Shown here one piece after another: positions 35,756 through 47,896 of a stretch of 64,000 bases of DNA. The notes below the pieces were generated by a model. That model was not told where the DNA came from. It searched no databases and worked only from the letters and a program-made list of their open reading frames with translations. The stretch lies in the NCBI GenBank assembly GCA_963691655.1, contig OY829327.1, forward strand, positions 54,386,079 to 54,450,078, written 5' to 3'. The position numbers were made by a program, and so were the translations under genes. Within the stretch, counting starts at the first letter, position 1, and each line of letters begins with the position of its first letter. This DNA is from Toxonevra muliebris. Taxonomy: Eukaryota; Arthropoda; Insecta; Diptera; Pallopteridae.

Positions 35756-37907
35756 ATTTTATGCTGACTAATCCGGGAGATAGGCGTGGTTCCACACGAA
35801 AATGATTGATTATAATTTTTTTTTTATGAATTTTGGTTTTGTTTTTGCTTTTTTCTCTTACTGCGAGTATGTGCATAGCGAGCGAGATGATGCTGTTTCG
35901 GCTTTTGCTGTCGCTGCCTTTGAGGCGCAATATTCTTCATTTTCCGATACCAATCGTTGGATGGTGAGGATAGTGGCCCGAATCGGTGGAGGGGAAGAAA
36001 TACATATCTATACTAATGTACATGCATCTACGGAGTACCTAATGATCGGAATGCTACTTACAATTTCATTAAACATTTTTTTACAATTGACATTTAAAAA
36101 GAACAACTATTGTATGCACAACAGACCAGCAGAAAAATGTCATTTTTCGAAGGGACTAGAATAGAATAACGTCAAAGAAACAAAGGGGAAGGGTGTGCAA
36201 GTGAGTGTTCAGTGAGAAGCTTGTAAGCGTTCAATTGGCATTTTGTGTATTCTCATCATCAACGTGCAGTGGAATTTACTGCTTTTTTTTCTTAAATATA
36301 GATATGTATTTTAATTAAGCCATCAAGTTTTCTTTTCTTTCCCTCACGTCGTCTTGAACTACCAACTGTCATTCGTTGACAATTGTTGTGTCATTCTCGC
36401 TAGCCATAGTTTTCATAAAATTTTTTCATTTATTTGTTTCTCGTCTAAATTTCATGATTTCAGGTTTTGCCCATTGAGATATTTGAACTGTGTTTCCACA
36501 GGACTATTTGGATTTTCTTGTTTCCGAGTTATTCTTGGAAGTGTCGAATTTGTTGCTTCGGACTTCCAACAGAGCTACTCAAGACAGAACATAAACATTT
36601 ATTTTTTAATTTTTCTTCATTTATTTTCTTTACTTCTTTTTGGTTATTAAGATTTCGCACAAAAGTCTCATCCTGCTAATGGTTAGGATTATTTTACAAT
36701 TATCTTTGGCTTATTTGTACTTAAAATCAAAATCCTTTTTTTTTCTCAATTTGTGTTTATTTTGCAGTTTAATTTTCTTTTTAATTTTCATATAGTTTTT
36801 GTTCTTTCTTATCCTCTTCCTTTTACTTTTTGTCTACGTTGTAGTTGTACCTGTTTCTAGTATATTTTAGTGCCATTGTTCTGACCATGCAGATTAAACC
36901 GCCTCATTTTTTGAAGTTGTTGACTTACGAAAGGATTAAGTGCGTCTGGGTAGCGTTAATAATGCATAATTAACGCATTAATTTGACTTTGGCATGAATT
37001 TGCAAAAATATTAAAAAAAAAATAAAATATTTTAAATGTATATTTTATTTTTGTTTCTTTTTATTTTGAATTTTTTAATGTACGACTCAGATGTAAAATT
37101 TCTTAGAATTGAATAGATTTTAAAGTGATTTTTTTGTTGCCAACTAAAAATTCATGAATAAATTACAGCTAAACAAGAAAGTGTCATTGTTCCAAAAGGT
37201 GCAGTGAAACTGCAGTCCCAGATGAAAACTTGGACTAAATACTTCAATATTCGCTGTCTTGTTCCCTTGTTTTTTGATGGTCACGCGAAAATAGAAGAAG
37301 TGTTTGTATGAAAATTTGCGTTTTGTACGTTAATTTAATGTAGGAGAAAAATGGTTGAAATGTACCGAAATTTTATAAAAAGTGAACAATATGTCAATAA
37401 ATACAAACATTTTAACAAAGGACGTTAATAGTAATTATGGAACAGTACGCTGTGGACCATTTCACTTTTATGAGGCTCGAACAAAAAATTACGGTGGGGT
37501 AAATGGCGCACGGTGTAAGTCAAAATTCAAAAAATACAAAAACCGACGATTGAGCACAGACAGTGAGCTTTGTTACAGATTTTGTATTCGGTGCCAAGTG
37601 AACTGTGAAAATAACAATGTTTACAAGATTTTCTCTTCCAGTGTGTTAATAATAAAAAGCTTGAGATAAAAAACAACAATTAATGCCAATGATAATGCGA
37701 TATAATTATTTCTTTAAATTATTTAATCACTTAAAATTCATAAGTTGACATTTTCCTAATTATTCAAAGTAATCATTCAGCAAATGATTACATGATTTTT
37801 TTTTTCTTTGTAATCGGATGATTACTGATTAAAAATTACATTTTTGTAATGATAACATTTAACGAAAATTATGATTACTTTAGTAATCATGCAATCGCAA
37901 ATTGAAA

Positions 37908-37937
37908 TGATTACAGATTTTCGAAAATCTGTAATCA
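37908..37937. repeat. 30-bp perfect palindrome in TAATCA-rich DNA
   Basis: The sequence TGATTACAGATTTTC followed by its exact reverse complement. It sits in a 250-bp stretch (37720-37980) with many GTAATCAT/ATGATTAC words, probably the remains of a hAT-like MITE whose terminal words resemble those at 28710-28800. Confidence 0.7.
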
Positions 37938-38629
37938 GAGTGTAATCATTACGCAAAGTAAATATTAATGGCTATCTCTGAGTATTGCTTATATAAGTAG
38001 GCTAAAACAAAGATAAGATAAATATTCGTTGTCCCAGACCAGACTAAAAAAAATTCATGGATTTTATTATTATCGGTTTCCACTCATTTTTTTTAAATTT
38101 GACCTCGTTGCGATTCCATTCTTAATTTTTTTTTAATATTTTTGGATTCTGTCTTAAAACCTTTTTTTTTGGTAGCTAAAAAATTCAGAAATTGTAAATG
38201 ATTTCCTCGGCACAAATTGATAAAAGTGAACATTATTTTTCCCCCCGATTTTAAAATTAATTTTTACCTCATTTGCTATTATAAACTAACAATTTTAGTG
38301 CAATTCTGCCAGAAATATTACATTTTCTAAACACTTATTTTAATTAAGGGGTAGTTATTTTAACGTACGGAAATTTTATATTGAAAATGAAAATTTTGGT
38401 CAGTCCGTATGGAAATTTGTGGAAAAATAAAGCCAGCTTCTCATTTTTGGAGCAAAAAAACGACAGTTTTCCAGAATTTATTCAGCGATTTTATTACCTA
38501 GGGGTACTTACAATTTTTTTTCCTAGTTTAAGCAAACATTTAAGAAAGAAAAAAATTTTCTTCCTACAATAAGCGAATTCAAAATTCCGAAAACTAAAAA
38601 TATGTAAGTTAGTTTTGAAATGAATTGAT

Positions 38630-39799
38630 TACCTAATAATTTTTTTTTGTGTAAAATTTAAAAATTTCTTTGATCTAGTTATCTTTGAAAAATATGTCAG
38701 ATATTATTTTTAATGACAAACATGTTGATTTATTGTGAGTTTGATCAAAATGAGTGAAGAAAAAGAAGTACGTCTTAAAATTATTATAAATTTTCAAAAA
38801 AAAATCCAAATTGGTCCTACAAAAAATTGGCCAAAGAATTGAAGGTCTGCCGTCAAACTGTTTCCAATATTATTAAACAGTTTCAGGAGAATTTGACCAT
38901 CGATAGGAAACCTGGTTCGGGAAGAAAACAAGGACCACAAGCCAAGAAAAAAATGAGAAAGCATATTGAAAAGATCTATAAACACATCTGGTAGAAAAGC
39001 TGCCCGGTTAGCCCAGTGCTCTGACTATTTGATGCGAAAAGTTAAAGCCAATGCAGGTTTGAAAACAAAGTCCAAAAAGTTCCAGACTGCAAAAAATTTA
39101 GATGTCAAAAATAGGGCTCGGAAATTAAAATCGAATTTCATACAAAAATATTGATGTTGTATAATGGACGACGAAAGGAATGCACTGGCTCGAGGAAATC
39201 ACGAAGAACAATTTAGAATCAAAAAGCAGACAAAGTTTCCTAAAAAATTCCTGGTATGGCAAGCTATATGCAGTTGCGGCAAAAGAAGCAAGTCATTTGT
39301 TACAGTGGGCTCTATAAAAACCGAAATATACATCAAAGAATGTTTGAAAAAAGACTTCTTCCTTTCATAAGAGAGCCCAATGTGTCCACATATTTTTGGC
39401 CCGATTTGGCATCATGTCACTACGGCAAGAAAGCTCTGGAGTGGTACCAAAGTAATAACATAGTTTTTTGTACCAAGAGAGGCCGATCTTCCAAATTGTC
39501 CAGAGCTAAGACCAGTGGAGAGATATTGGGCTCTTGTGAAAAGAAACGTAAAGAGCTCAAAAAAGGTGTCCCAAAATATCAAAGATTTTAAAAGTAGATG
39601 GGCAAACTGTTCCAAAAAGGTGTCTGAAACAACTATCAAATCTCTAATGGAAGGCTTACCAAAAAAGGTCCACGAGTTCGTATATAGTGGTTAAAACTAT
39701 AAAAGTTATATTTTTCTGTAGTTTGTAAAATATTATCAATCTAACCGTTTAAAAATTATTGAATTTTATATATGTTAAGATTTTTTCGATCTCACTCCT
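38630..39799 (+). mobile_element. DD37E Tc1/mariner element, copy C (left end lost)
   Basis: The right end is intact (CTCACTCCT to 39799, then TA); the left terminal repeat is missing, similarity to copy A starting at ACCTAATAAT (38630). The transposase lies on the + strand from ATG 38750. It retains WPDLASCHYG (about 39405) and, in another frame, CPELRPVERYW (about 39495); counting from that D to the E of PVE leaves 37 residues between, hence DD37E. It is broken by two extra A near 38800, a deletion at 38940-38970, a TGA at 39152-39154, a deletion removing LPGQ-YVADA (about 39190) and an extra T near 39465. Confidence 0.85.
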
Positions 39800-42385
39800 T
39801 AATAAAAAGAAAACTAAAATGAGCTCCTTCTGCACTCGTCACATGATTTGATAACATAACTTACGCATCGTTGTTTACTTCATTATAAAAGTTTTCGTTT
39901 TTATGTTCCAAAAAGTGTAACCATGGATTTTTTAAATTTTTCATTTTTCAATGCACTGTTTTCTAATGTTGATATTATTTTACAATTTTAATTAGGAAAG
40001 AATTAACTATAAACTAAAACCATGCAATAAAACAAGTGGGACGTTTACAAGCTATCGTGATAATATCGTATGATTTTGTATGAAAAATGAGAAAATTTGT
40101 GACAAATGAAACGTCCCAAATACGATAAATAAAAACAATTTTTGCTATTTTCATTATTCCATTGATATGGACGTATATTCCACAACCGTTTTTGATACAG
40201 AAATTATGTGTTATATACTTTTGGGCTTAAAGTAAAATATATAATAAAACACACACTTAAAAATGACGTGACATTTAATTTTAATTTCTATTCACTCTTC
40301 AGTCCCGAGTACGAATGTTATCAAAATGAAAACAAATAATTCCCTTTGTCACTAACGGACTCTTAAAAGGTCTTAGGAACAATCTTCCCGATGAATATCT
40401 CATACATTTTAATCAATGGGACAAGCAACTAAACCCCCTTCGCCTTTGAGAATCTCTGCAACCGCTAGTAACTTATTTAATAATTATTTTTAGGCTTGCT
40501 AAAAATTAAAATGTTTTAGAAATTAAAAAAATTTGGTGTGATCCCTTAGACTCTCTACACTTCAGTTGTAATTTTACGGTAATTTTACGGATGAAACCGT
40601 GCCAAACTGGAGCGTTTGATTTTTGGAAACATGTTCGAACTTGAGCGTACCATCAATAATAATTTTGTTCACTATAAAGGGTATTGTCTCCCGTACTATC
40701 GTACAGTTGATCTCTATTGTATTTCAGAACAACAAGATTTATGATGCTAAAGCAGAAGATTTATATTGTACACAAGTTCAGATAGTAATAAAATATTTTA
40801 TATGTAAACAACTAAAAAGCAAGACATCAACAAAAGAGAGACATGGAGAAAGAGAAGAGTACGTTAGAAATATACAGAATATTTATGTATACACAGTATA
40901 ATAATACAAAGTAGTCTAAGTAGAGAGAGTACTATTATTATGTGCGAATAATTTTACAGTAAAGTGTAAAAAATTACTTGAACCCAGAGTTGCATATGTC
41001 TATACTACAAAATCACATTTGCAAAAATCGGTAAAAAAAATGTAAAGAGAGTGTTTTTTATATTAATTGGGATCTACACTCGAAAAGATTTATACGCTTT
41101 TAAAAAATTTAAAGGGAAAGAGTTTTATTCAAACTATTCTCCTTATATGTTCCTACCTATTTTATTTTACTATCTTTTGCTTGTGTTTCTTTGTGAGAGA
41201 GAAATTTGAAACAAAAATAATTGCGCTGATAAAGCTAAAGAGTAAAAACAAATAGCTCTAAAAAATATACACACACTCACATAAGTATACGTACGATTTT
41301 CTTTAAATTTGATTTTCTAACGTAATAATTCAAATTTAAAATTTCTTTGATGCAGTTTTATTTAATTCATCAGTGTAAACTAAGAATACCCAAAAACAGA
41401 ACAATATCCAAATGAGTAAAACGGCAAATAAAGAAAAAGTGTTTACAAAATTATTTAAAAAAAATATTGAAAATTAAAGTTAAAAAATTTGAATGGCCTC
41501 CATTGGTTTTAACGGCCTCCGATAGATGAGATGGCATAGACAAGTTTAGGTTTCTTGTAGTTTTGTGAGATTTCACTATATAGGGGTTCCGTTTTTCCTT
41601 CTTTTTACATGCTACGCTAATAGGAATTGTTTTTTTGTTGTTGTTGTTATCAGTGTAAAAAAGTCAAAATAACAAATCTGCATTCACGAAATTTTCATAT
41701 TACGTAAAAAAAATCAAAAAATTGTATCGTATGTATACTTTTGTGACTGTGTGTATTTGCGAGACACGCATTTATATTGTGTCTGGATTGGATCCGATCT
41801 GCTCATGCCAGCCATGTGGTTGTTGTTGTTATTTTTGTCTAAATATGTTTGTTATCTAGCCAAATTTCTTATCAGTTGAACAAATTTATATTTATATATA
41901 CAAGTATAAAAGCAAATAATAATAAAAATAAGTGAGAATACCAAAGCACAAAAGTTTAGCCCGCGCGTGTTACTATTCTTCTTTTCGATTCCCATCAAGA
42001 AAGAGTAAAGCGCACGGGTACCTCAAGTCAGCAGTATCTTGAAAACTATACGCAAAAATAGACGTTTATTCCATTTGCTGTTTGAGCAAAAAAAAAAAAA
42101 TAATAATAAAATAATAAATAAAAGTTAAAGAAAACATCAAAATTTTTGAAATTTATGTGCATAAAAAATTACAAAAACTGTGTTACCACAAATTGAAAAG
42201 TTAAAAGCAAAAAATGAGAACCTACATTCATAAAGTGAGTTTTCAAAATTGAAAATTCAACTTCCCCATCTAAAAATAAAAACCGATTCTCGATTCTCTC
42301 GTACGCGTGTGTTTCCAGTGTTTTCCTTTTAGTTTTTCAAAAATTTCCGTTTGTTTTGTATTTCAAAGTTTCTTTTTTTTTGTAG

Positions 42386-42550
42386 GAAAGCGAAATTGTC
42401 GAAGTTCTCTGGAAGCAAGATGTTGACTTGGGTTATACTTTAACTCCGCCGCAACTCCTGAACTCATCCGGGGCGTGTGGAAGTGGCGCTAATGCATCCA
42501 ATGATGAAATTGAAAAGTTGAAAGCTTTGGAAGAGCTTAAGCTAGATAAG
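42386..42550 (+). CDS. cnc: cnc coding exon 2 (residues 328-382; DLG half of Neh2)
   Basis: Acceptor TTTTTTTTTGTAG|GAA and donor AAG|GTAAGT bound 165 bases, exactly 55 codons in phase 0 with exon 1. It begins ESEIVEVLWKQDVDLGYTL, the fly counterpart of the NRF2 Neh2 start (DLIDILWRQDIDLG), so residues 339-343 hold the weak-affinity DLG latch that binds one KEAP1 Kelch domain. A Gly/Ser/Asn linker follows (residues 353-367; sequons N353 and N363), then EIEKLKALEELKLDK, a charged helix that in NRF2 carries the ubiquitin-acceptor lysines between the two degrons. Here K372, K374, K380 and K382 are candidates. It is too short to be seen as a gene on its own but is certain from the motif, phase and splice sites. 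Confidence 0.93.
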
Positions 42551-43356
42551 GTAAGTTTGCCCAGTTGTTGTTTTATTTTTTTTTTGTAAACGTAAACGAG
42601 CGTTTACTGTATTTAAATTATTAAATAGCATATTCGAGAGTACGCAAATTTTGAATGAATTTCACAACGCGCAATTTTCTTTCAATATTTTCTACTTAAT
42701 TTGTTGTTTTTACCTACATACATATGTTCATATCTGCTATTTTATCTTTGAGTACCTAATTTTGTGTTTTTTTTTTACTATTGATAGTGTAAAGAGTTTG
42801 AACTAAAAATAGATTTTTCAAACCCTTTTTAGAGTTAGGTCTTCAAGTTAATATTTACTAGGTTCAGTTGTTTTTATCAGTTATCAGATTTTTCATATCA
42901 CATATTTGTACTGGAAAATTAAATTAAAATATAATATATAAATTATTTAAACGAAATGAGCTTTTTCACGTGTAATTAAATAGTTCTTAAAAATGAAGTA
43001 GTTGGTGTATACACAGTTTAGACTGGTAGTATTTTTAAGTTTTTATTCACAATGCGATGAGCGAAATATTATGTGGCAGTGTTGGCCACACAGTAACACA
43101 CGTGCGTTACATATACAATCAATGGTTTCCAGTTTTTACACTCTCTTAAAATTTTTTCGATTGATGCCCTGTTTCACGATCAGTTTTTTTTGCTGTATAT
43201 ACTTGTTGACTACTTTATTTCGCAACTCTGTTTTTGCGACATCTACTACTAAGGTTTCCTCAGCAAGATTGGCCTTTTAACCAAGCTACTATCGGGAGTA
43301 CAATAGAACTTTAAGGTCGCAGTACATATAACCCTATTTAGTTAATAAGAACTAGT

Positions 43357-43492
43357 CAGCACTATTCTAAATATTTTCAAATAAAATCCCCGGGAAAATT
43401 TGTTTCTTATTCCTTCTTTTCCTATAGGAATACATGGAAAAGGAACAATTTTTCAAGATGATTTAATTTCGGGAATATTTAGAATAGAGCTG
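43357..43492. mobile_element. Small hairpin element, 136 bp
   Basis: CAGCACTATTCTAAATATT (43357) and AATATTTAGAATAGAGCTG (to 43492) are 19-bp inverted repeats with one mismatch, with CAG/CTG termini as in hAT MITEs. No 8-bp target duplication is visible (GAACTAGT against ATCATTTG). Non-coding. Confidence 0.6.
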
Positions 43493-43994
43493 ATCATTTG
43501 AATTTCCAATAAAATGCAAGTGTCTTCGGTTTTAGCTGAGAAATTCCAGTTTGAGTATAATTGCTAAACAGGTAATTAATTGATAAACAGGTGATTGCCG
43601 CTTTGGGAAAATGTTGCCACCCATGTTTAATATAAAAAAAATTAAAATGGTATGAAGAATCCATAATATTTTCATTATTTTTCAATAAGGTGGTAATATT
43701 TTGCTAGTTAAACCATTTCGCATCTTCAATATTTGCATTGAACGCTCACACGTTAATGCAAAAAAAGTCGCACTTTCCCATAGTGTTAGAGTTATGTGCA
43801 AATGGTCATAAGTCGAAAACTATACATTTTTTGGAAAAAGCTTTTAAGTTAATTTCAACATCTAAAGATGTGGAATACAAGGATTTTTTTTAACGTTTAT
43901 AAACTTTTCCTTATAATTAATATAATTCAAAAGAAACTCGGGGGAAAATTTATCAAAATGCCCCAGAACTTTTTTAAAAAAACAACTTTTCTAG

Positions 43995-44290
43995 TGATCG
44001 CTGTAGCCTATTCGACTGCTACGCAGAGGTGTCCGGGTTCAAATCTCGGCACACTCAAAAATAGAAAATAAAAATTTTTCTATACGGCGCCTGCTCTTGG
44101 CTGGCAATGACAAACCTCTAAGAGTAAAAAAAATGCCAATGAATAGCTTTTCACTTCGCCGTTCGGATTCCGCATAAAACTGTAGGTCCCTTCCATTCGT
44201 GTATACATATAACTTACACAAAATGAATGGATGCGAAAAGCTCGGCCTTGGCTCTCCAGGAGCTGTTGTCCATAATAGTAGTAGTAGTCT
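43995..44290 (+). mobile_element. tRNA-derived SINE, copy 1
   Basis: A B-box-like GGGTTCAAATCTCGGC (44035-44050) follows a diverged tRNA-like head. The body contains CGGCGCCTGCTCTTGGCTGG, CAATGACAAACCTC, CACTTCGCCGTTCGGATTCC, CATAAAACTGTAGGTCCC, TTCCATTCGTG, GCGAAAAGCTCGGCC and a (TAG)n tail near 44278. From memory this matches a SINE type common in tephritid flies; not verified. A 3' half copy is at 32078-32200. Confidence 0.7.
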
Positions 44291-44478
44291 AGACAGTTCT
44301 AAAAATCCAAAGAAACATCATCGAACAACAGAAAATTTTAAAAATCTTAGAGTTGCTTGTTCTCAATACAACTGCTATAAATTAATTGGAAAGAGTGATT
44401 TGTTTCTTATACTTTGTTTAAGCGGCGCCTTAATATGATTTACCTCAATTCGAATTATCTGAATATACTTTTTAATGT

Positions 44479-44724
44479 TTTGTTTATGCACACAACCATA
44501 TTCGAACTACCCAATACGAATCACAGGGTTGTAATTTAATATCAAACCGAATTAAGAGTTTATGCAAGTTTTGAATGCGTATTCAAACACGATATACCGA
44601 TTTTAAAACAGAATTTACAAATCCGTATTGAAATTTTCAATGCGGTTTGAAAAGCTGTTTATGCAACCGTATTTCGGAATTCGGATTGCACGTTATTGCG
44701 TATTAAAGGTTCGCATAAACAAGG
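44479..44724. mobile_element. Possible small TIR element
   Basis: TTGTTTATGCACAC at the left and TTCGCATAAACAA at the right are inverted repeats of about 13 bp, with weaker similarity inward and repeated TTTATGCAA and CGTATTCGA-like words inside. No coding sequence. Weaker support than the other elements. Confidence 0.35.
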
Positions 44725-45537
44725 TATTAGGTTTCCTAAAGTGAATCGAATACGCTTTCCGTATTCGAAATTTTTGACTACCTAGTTTATTTTTTCTTTT
44801 CTTTTGTGTTTTATAAAGAGCAGTGTAGGCCATTCTACACCCTTCACCAATTACTATATTAATATTTAAAAAGCTTTTGTAGTGAAATATGTGCGAAAAA
44901 AGAGAGCGGCAACTGAACAGCTTTTTGCAAGCACATAAATATTATAGGTATTCATGAGTTTAAAGCTTTTTTGCGCTAAAGAATAGCGCCATCTCAGGAG
45001 AGGTGATATACATTGATATATACCACTACACTTAAAAACTGCAAGAACACCTAATTTCCTCTCAAAAAACCTTTTAAATATACCTTAAAATTTAAGTTTC
45101 TATAAAAAAAATCTTGAAAATAGCTTATTTCCAAAAATAGTTTGGCGCTAAACCAAAATAAATTTTTTCAAATATGGACATAATTAAAAAATGTTGTTAT
45201 GAAAGAATCACAGTTCGATCGATATCTCAAATGACATTACTGCGATATCGCACTGTTGTAAATACCAATAAAAACGCCAAAAAAAAAAACAGTTCGCTAA
45301 AATTCAATTGTGTGTTGATATGATAAGAAGCACAAAACTTAATTACTGATTTATTTTTAAAACATGATAAATTAAAATGGACATACCTCTCTGGTTTCTA
45401 AAATAATATCATTAGCCCTTGGCAAATAGATTTTATCTACCATAGTTTCTTCATTATCATTCGTATTTAGATTATTATTATTTTTTTTTACTTTGTTTTA
45501 AAAAAGTAGTGTCCATATTGGTTTATCTTGCCATAAC

Positions 45538-46255
45538 TAGTGTTGGTTCGATACCCACATATTATCGATGCTTTTACTCATTACTTGTATCGAATTAGAG
45601 TATCGATGCTACCGAAAATATCGGAAAAAAGTATCGAATATGTAATTGTATCGAATACTCGTTTAAAGAGACGAATTAGTCTTTTTTAAAGTGGTTGTCA
45701 AGTAAAACATTCAGGACAGAACGGCCCATTGTGATACAACATGGTTGAGCCTACAGTTTACACTACTCAACACGATTTTTCTTCACGATAAATCAAAATA
45801 TATAGGAAAATATAATATAATAGAAGGAAAACTAATCAACAGATTAAAGCTTGTTAAAAATATTTTATTTTAATGAAAAGGTTTCAATAAACATTATGTT
45901 CTACATGCATGGCCGGAATATCTTCTAGAACTTCAATACTGTACTGCAATATTTTCATACATTGGAATATTGCAATATGGACTGAAATATTTTGAATATG
46001 GGTATTGAATAATTATGGAGTAACATTTTGAAATATATTATTGATTGCTGTAAAATATTGTAAAACGATCCTCAATTTTAAATATTGTAAGGCAATGTTT
46101 CAGTTTTTTTAATTAATATTTTCCAAAAGTATCGAGTATCCGATACTGACCCTTTTTTCGATACCAAGTAAAATACTTATGTTACAGCATCGAGTAAAAA
46201 AGTACTTGAATCGAATGAAAAGTATCGAGTTTTTACTTGTATCGAATCATCACTA
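45538..46255. mobile_element. hAT MITE, 718 bp, perfect 8-bp target duplication
   Basis: GCCATAAC occurs at 45530-45537 and again at 46256-46263. Between them the ends TAGTGTTGGTTCGATAC and GTATCGAATCATCACTA are 17-bp inverted repeats with three mismatches. The interior is full of GTATCGA/TATCGAT words in both orientations and has no coding frame. Confidence 0.85.
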
Positions 46256-47694
46256 GCCATAACAGGGCGACTTGGAAGAAATTTTTCTACTGGGGTGTTC
46301 GGAAAAATAACACCAAATTGCAAACGGCCCTAGAAATTTAACACATCGTCCCTAAAACATCTTTAATAATGTGTTGATGTAGTGTTTATATTAAAGATGG
46401 ACATGCCATTGTTAAATGGAATCGAGGCGTGACGAATTTGTAGCTACATTCACAAATCAAAAAAAAATTGTATTTTGAAATCCATTGAAATCGAAAATGG
46501 ATATTTACATATATTAGACACATTAAGTCAGCGTTTTTCCTTCCAATTCTGCATTTTTTCTAAATAAATTGCAAATTGTATTCATAAGTAGAAGCTGATT
46601 TTTGTCATGTGCATTGTATAGGTCCGCCTTGAGATGGTTTAACTTTAAGCGCTTATTTATCACTTAAACAATATACAAACATCCACAATTTTTACTGAAT
46701 ATTCTATAATAATGTTGAATCTTACCAGAATTTTTCATTACTTATTTTTCACTTTAACTTAAAAAAAAATTAACTGCAAAAAAAAAAAAAAAATACACTT
46801 CTGAATCAAATAATTTTCATGGGCAAAATGCCTGACTCTTCAATATAAAATAACAACAACTTTTGAAGTGCTGTTACTAGAACAAAGCAGCTTCCAGAAA
46901 ATTACTTGAAAACTAACAAAAAGACTTGGGGTTGGCCCTTGAATTAAAATAAATTTATAACGAGATTAATTTAAAAATGATATAAAAGAGAATTAAGGTA
47001 TTCACAAGCTGTCCTATACTGTCGTATTTATATGAGAGGATACGACGCCAATTAAGCCACCTTGTCAATACCGTAATTATGAAAAAATCGCAACAAAAAT
47101 CGTGTAAAAATTACACAGTCTGAAATGAGACTAAAGGTAGAAACCCCATGCAGCTGACAGCTAAATTGAACGGTTTTATATGCAGTGAACTCCATTGTTT
47201 TCCCAGTATGCTGGATCGACGCATTAAAACGCAAAAAACTGGGCAACTTTAAACTTTTTAATGCGGCAAATGCGGCGATTTACATTTTGGCAGAAAGTTG
47301 TTTAGATTTTATGTGAAGAAAACCAATATAAGGAAAGAAGATATATTCTTTAGGAGGAATAAATTAATATAATTAATTTAAAAAAAAAATCAAAAACATA
47401 ACCTCCAAATCAAGCGCTAAAATGCGTATGGTTTCAGTCCGTTTTCACAAGGGAATGCCCTCGAAATTATCAAAGATCGAGATAAAGTTTATGAATAACA
47501 AAGGTAGTAGTTGGAGTATAGTTTCTTATGCATGTAAAACATTATGAGTTCATGAGAAAAATGAGCACAAAATGCTTACGTAAGTAACGTTCCAGTCTAT
47601 GTTTTAGTCCAAACGCATAATTTTTATTGTTTATTTATTGCTTTCTGAATCCGCTCCTTTTATAGTCAACAAGGAAGATAGATAAAAACTTTAA

Positions 47695-47805
47695 GGGTCG
47701 TTTTCTCAATGTCCGGTTAAGTACTAATCAGAAGTTACTACCACTACTACTAACCGTCGGTTAAAGTTCGGATTTGTGCTTAACCAGACATTGAGGAAAC
47801 GGCCC
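47695..47805. mobile_element. 111-bp MITE with TAA duplication (PIF/Harbinger-like)
   Basis: GGGTCGTTTTCTCAATGTCC GGTTAAG and, inverted, CTTAACCAGACATTGAGGAA ACGGCCC form near-complete arms of about 35 bp, flanked by TAA on both sides (47692-47694, 47806-47808). The 3-bp TAA duplication and GGGCC-type ends fit PIF/Harbinger MITEs. It lies 91 bp upstream of the exon 3 acceptor. Confidence 0.75.
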
Positions 47806-47896
47806 TAAGTGTAAATTAAAATCAAACATATCTTATAAATAAACAATTCCAAATACAAATTTATATATATTTTTTTTAATTATCCAATAATTTTAG

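Larger units (their letters stand above)
3645..42385 (+). other. cnc: cnc intron 1 (38,741 bp)
   Basis: The intron runs from a weak donor (GTAACA) to a strong pyrimidine-rich acceptor (TTTTTTTTTGTAG) and keeps phase 0. It holds most transposon-derived sequence in the window. Between the listed elements it is AT-rich DNA with long homopolymer tracts and no supported gene: 3712-5384, 8260-10690, 12343-13739, 14011-20814 (apart from the hairpin at 15086), 26900-28960, 34616-38629 and 39800-42385 show nothing else I can name, except the simple repeats and the palindrome listed. Enhancers are likely in an intron of this size but cannot be identified by eye. Confidence 0.85.
42551..47896 (+). other. 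cnc: cnc intron 2 (5,346 bp)
   Basis: Runs from GTAAGT to AATTTTAG in phase 0. Holds the SINE at 43995, the hAT MITE at 45538, the small elements at 43357, 44479 and 47695, and otherwise AT-rich DNA without a supported gene. Confidence 0.85.

Noticed and set aside
35377..36164. Several overlapping open frames of 60-120 codons on both strands
   Set aside because: They are translations of a GTC/ATC triplet array and AT-rich flanks, overlap on both strands, and contain no family motif.
37382..37669. 95-codon + frame with a few cysteines
   Set aside because: Reads partly like protein but matches no family I know, has no splice signals that fit cnc phases, and lies in unremarkable intron.
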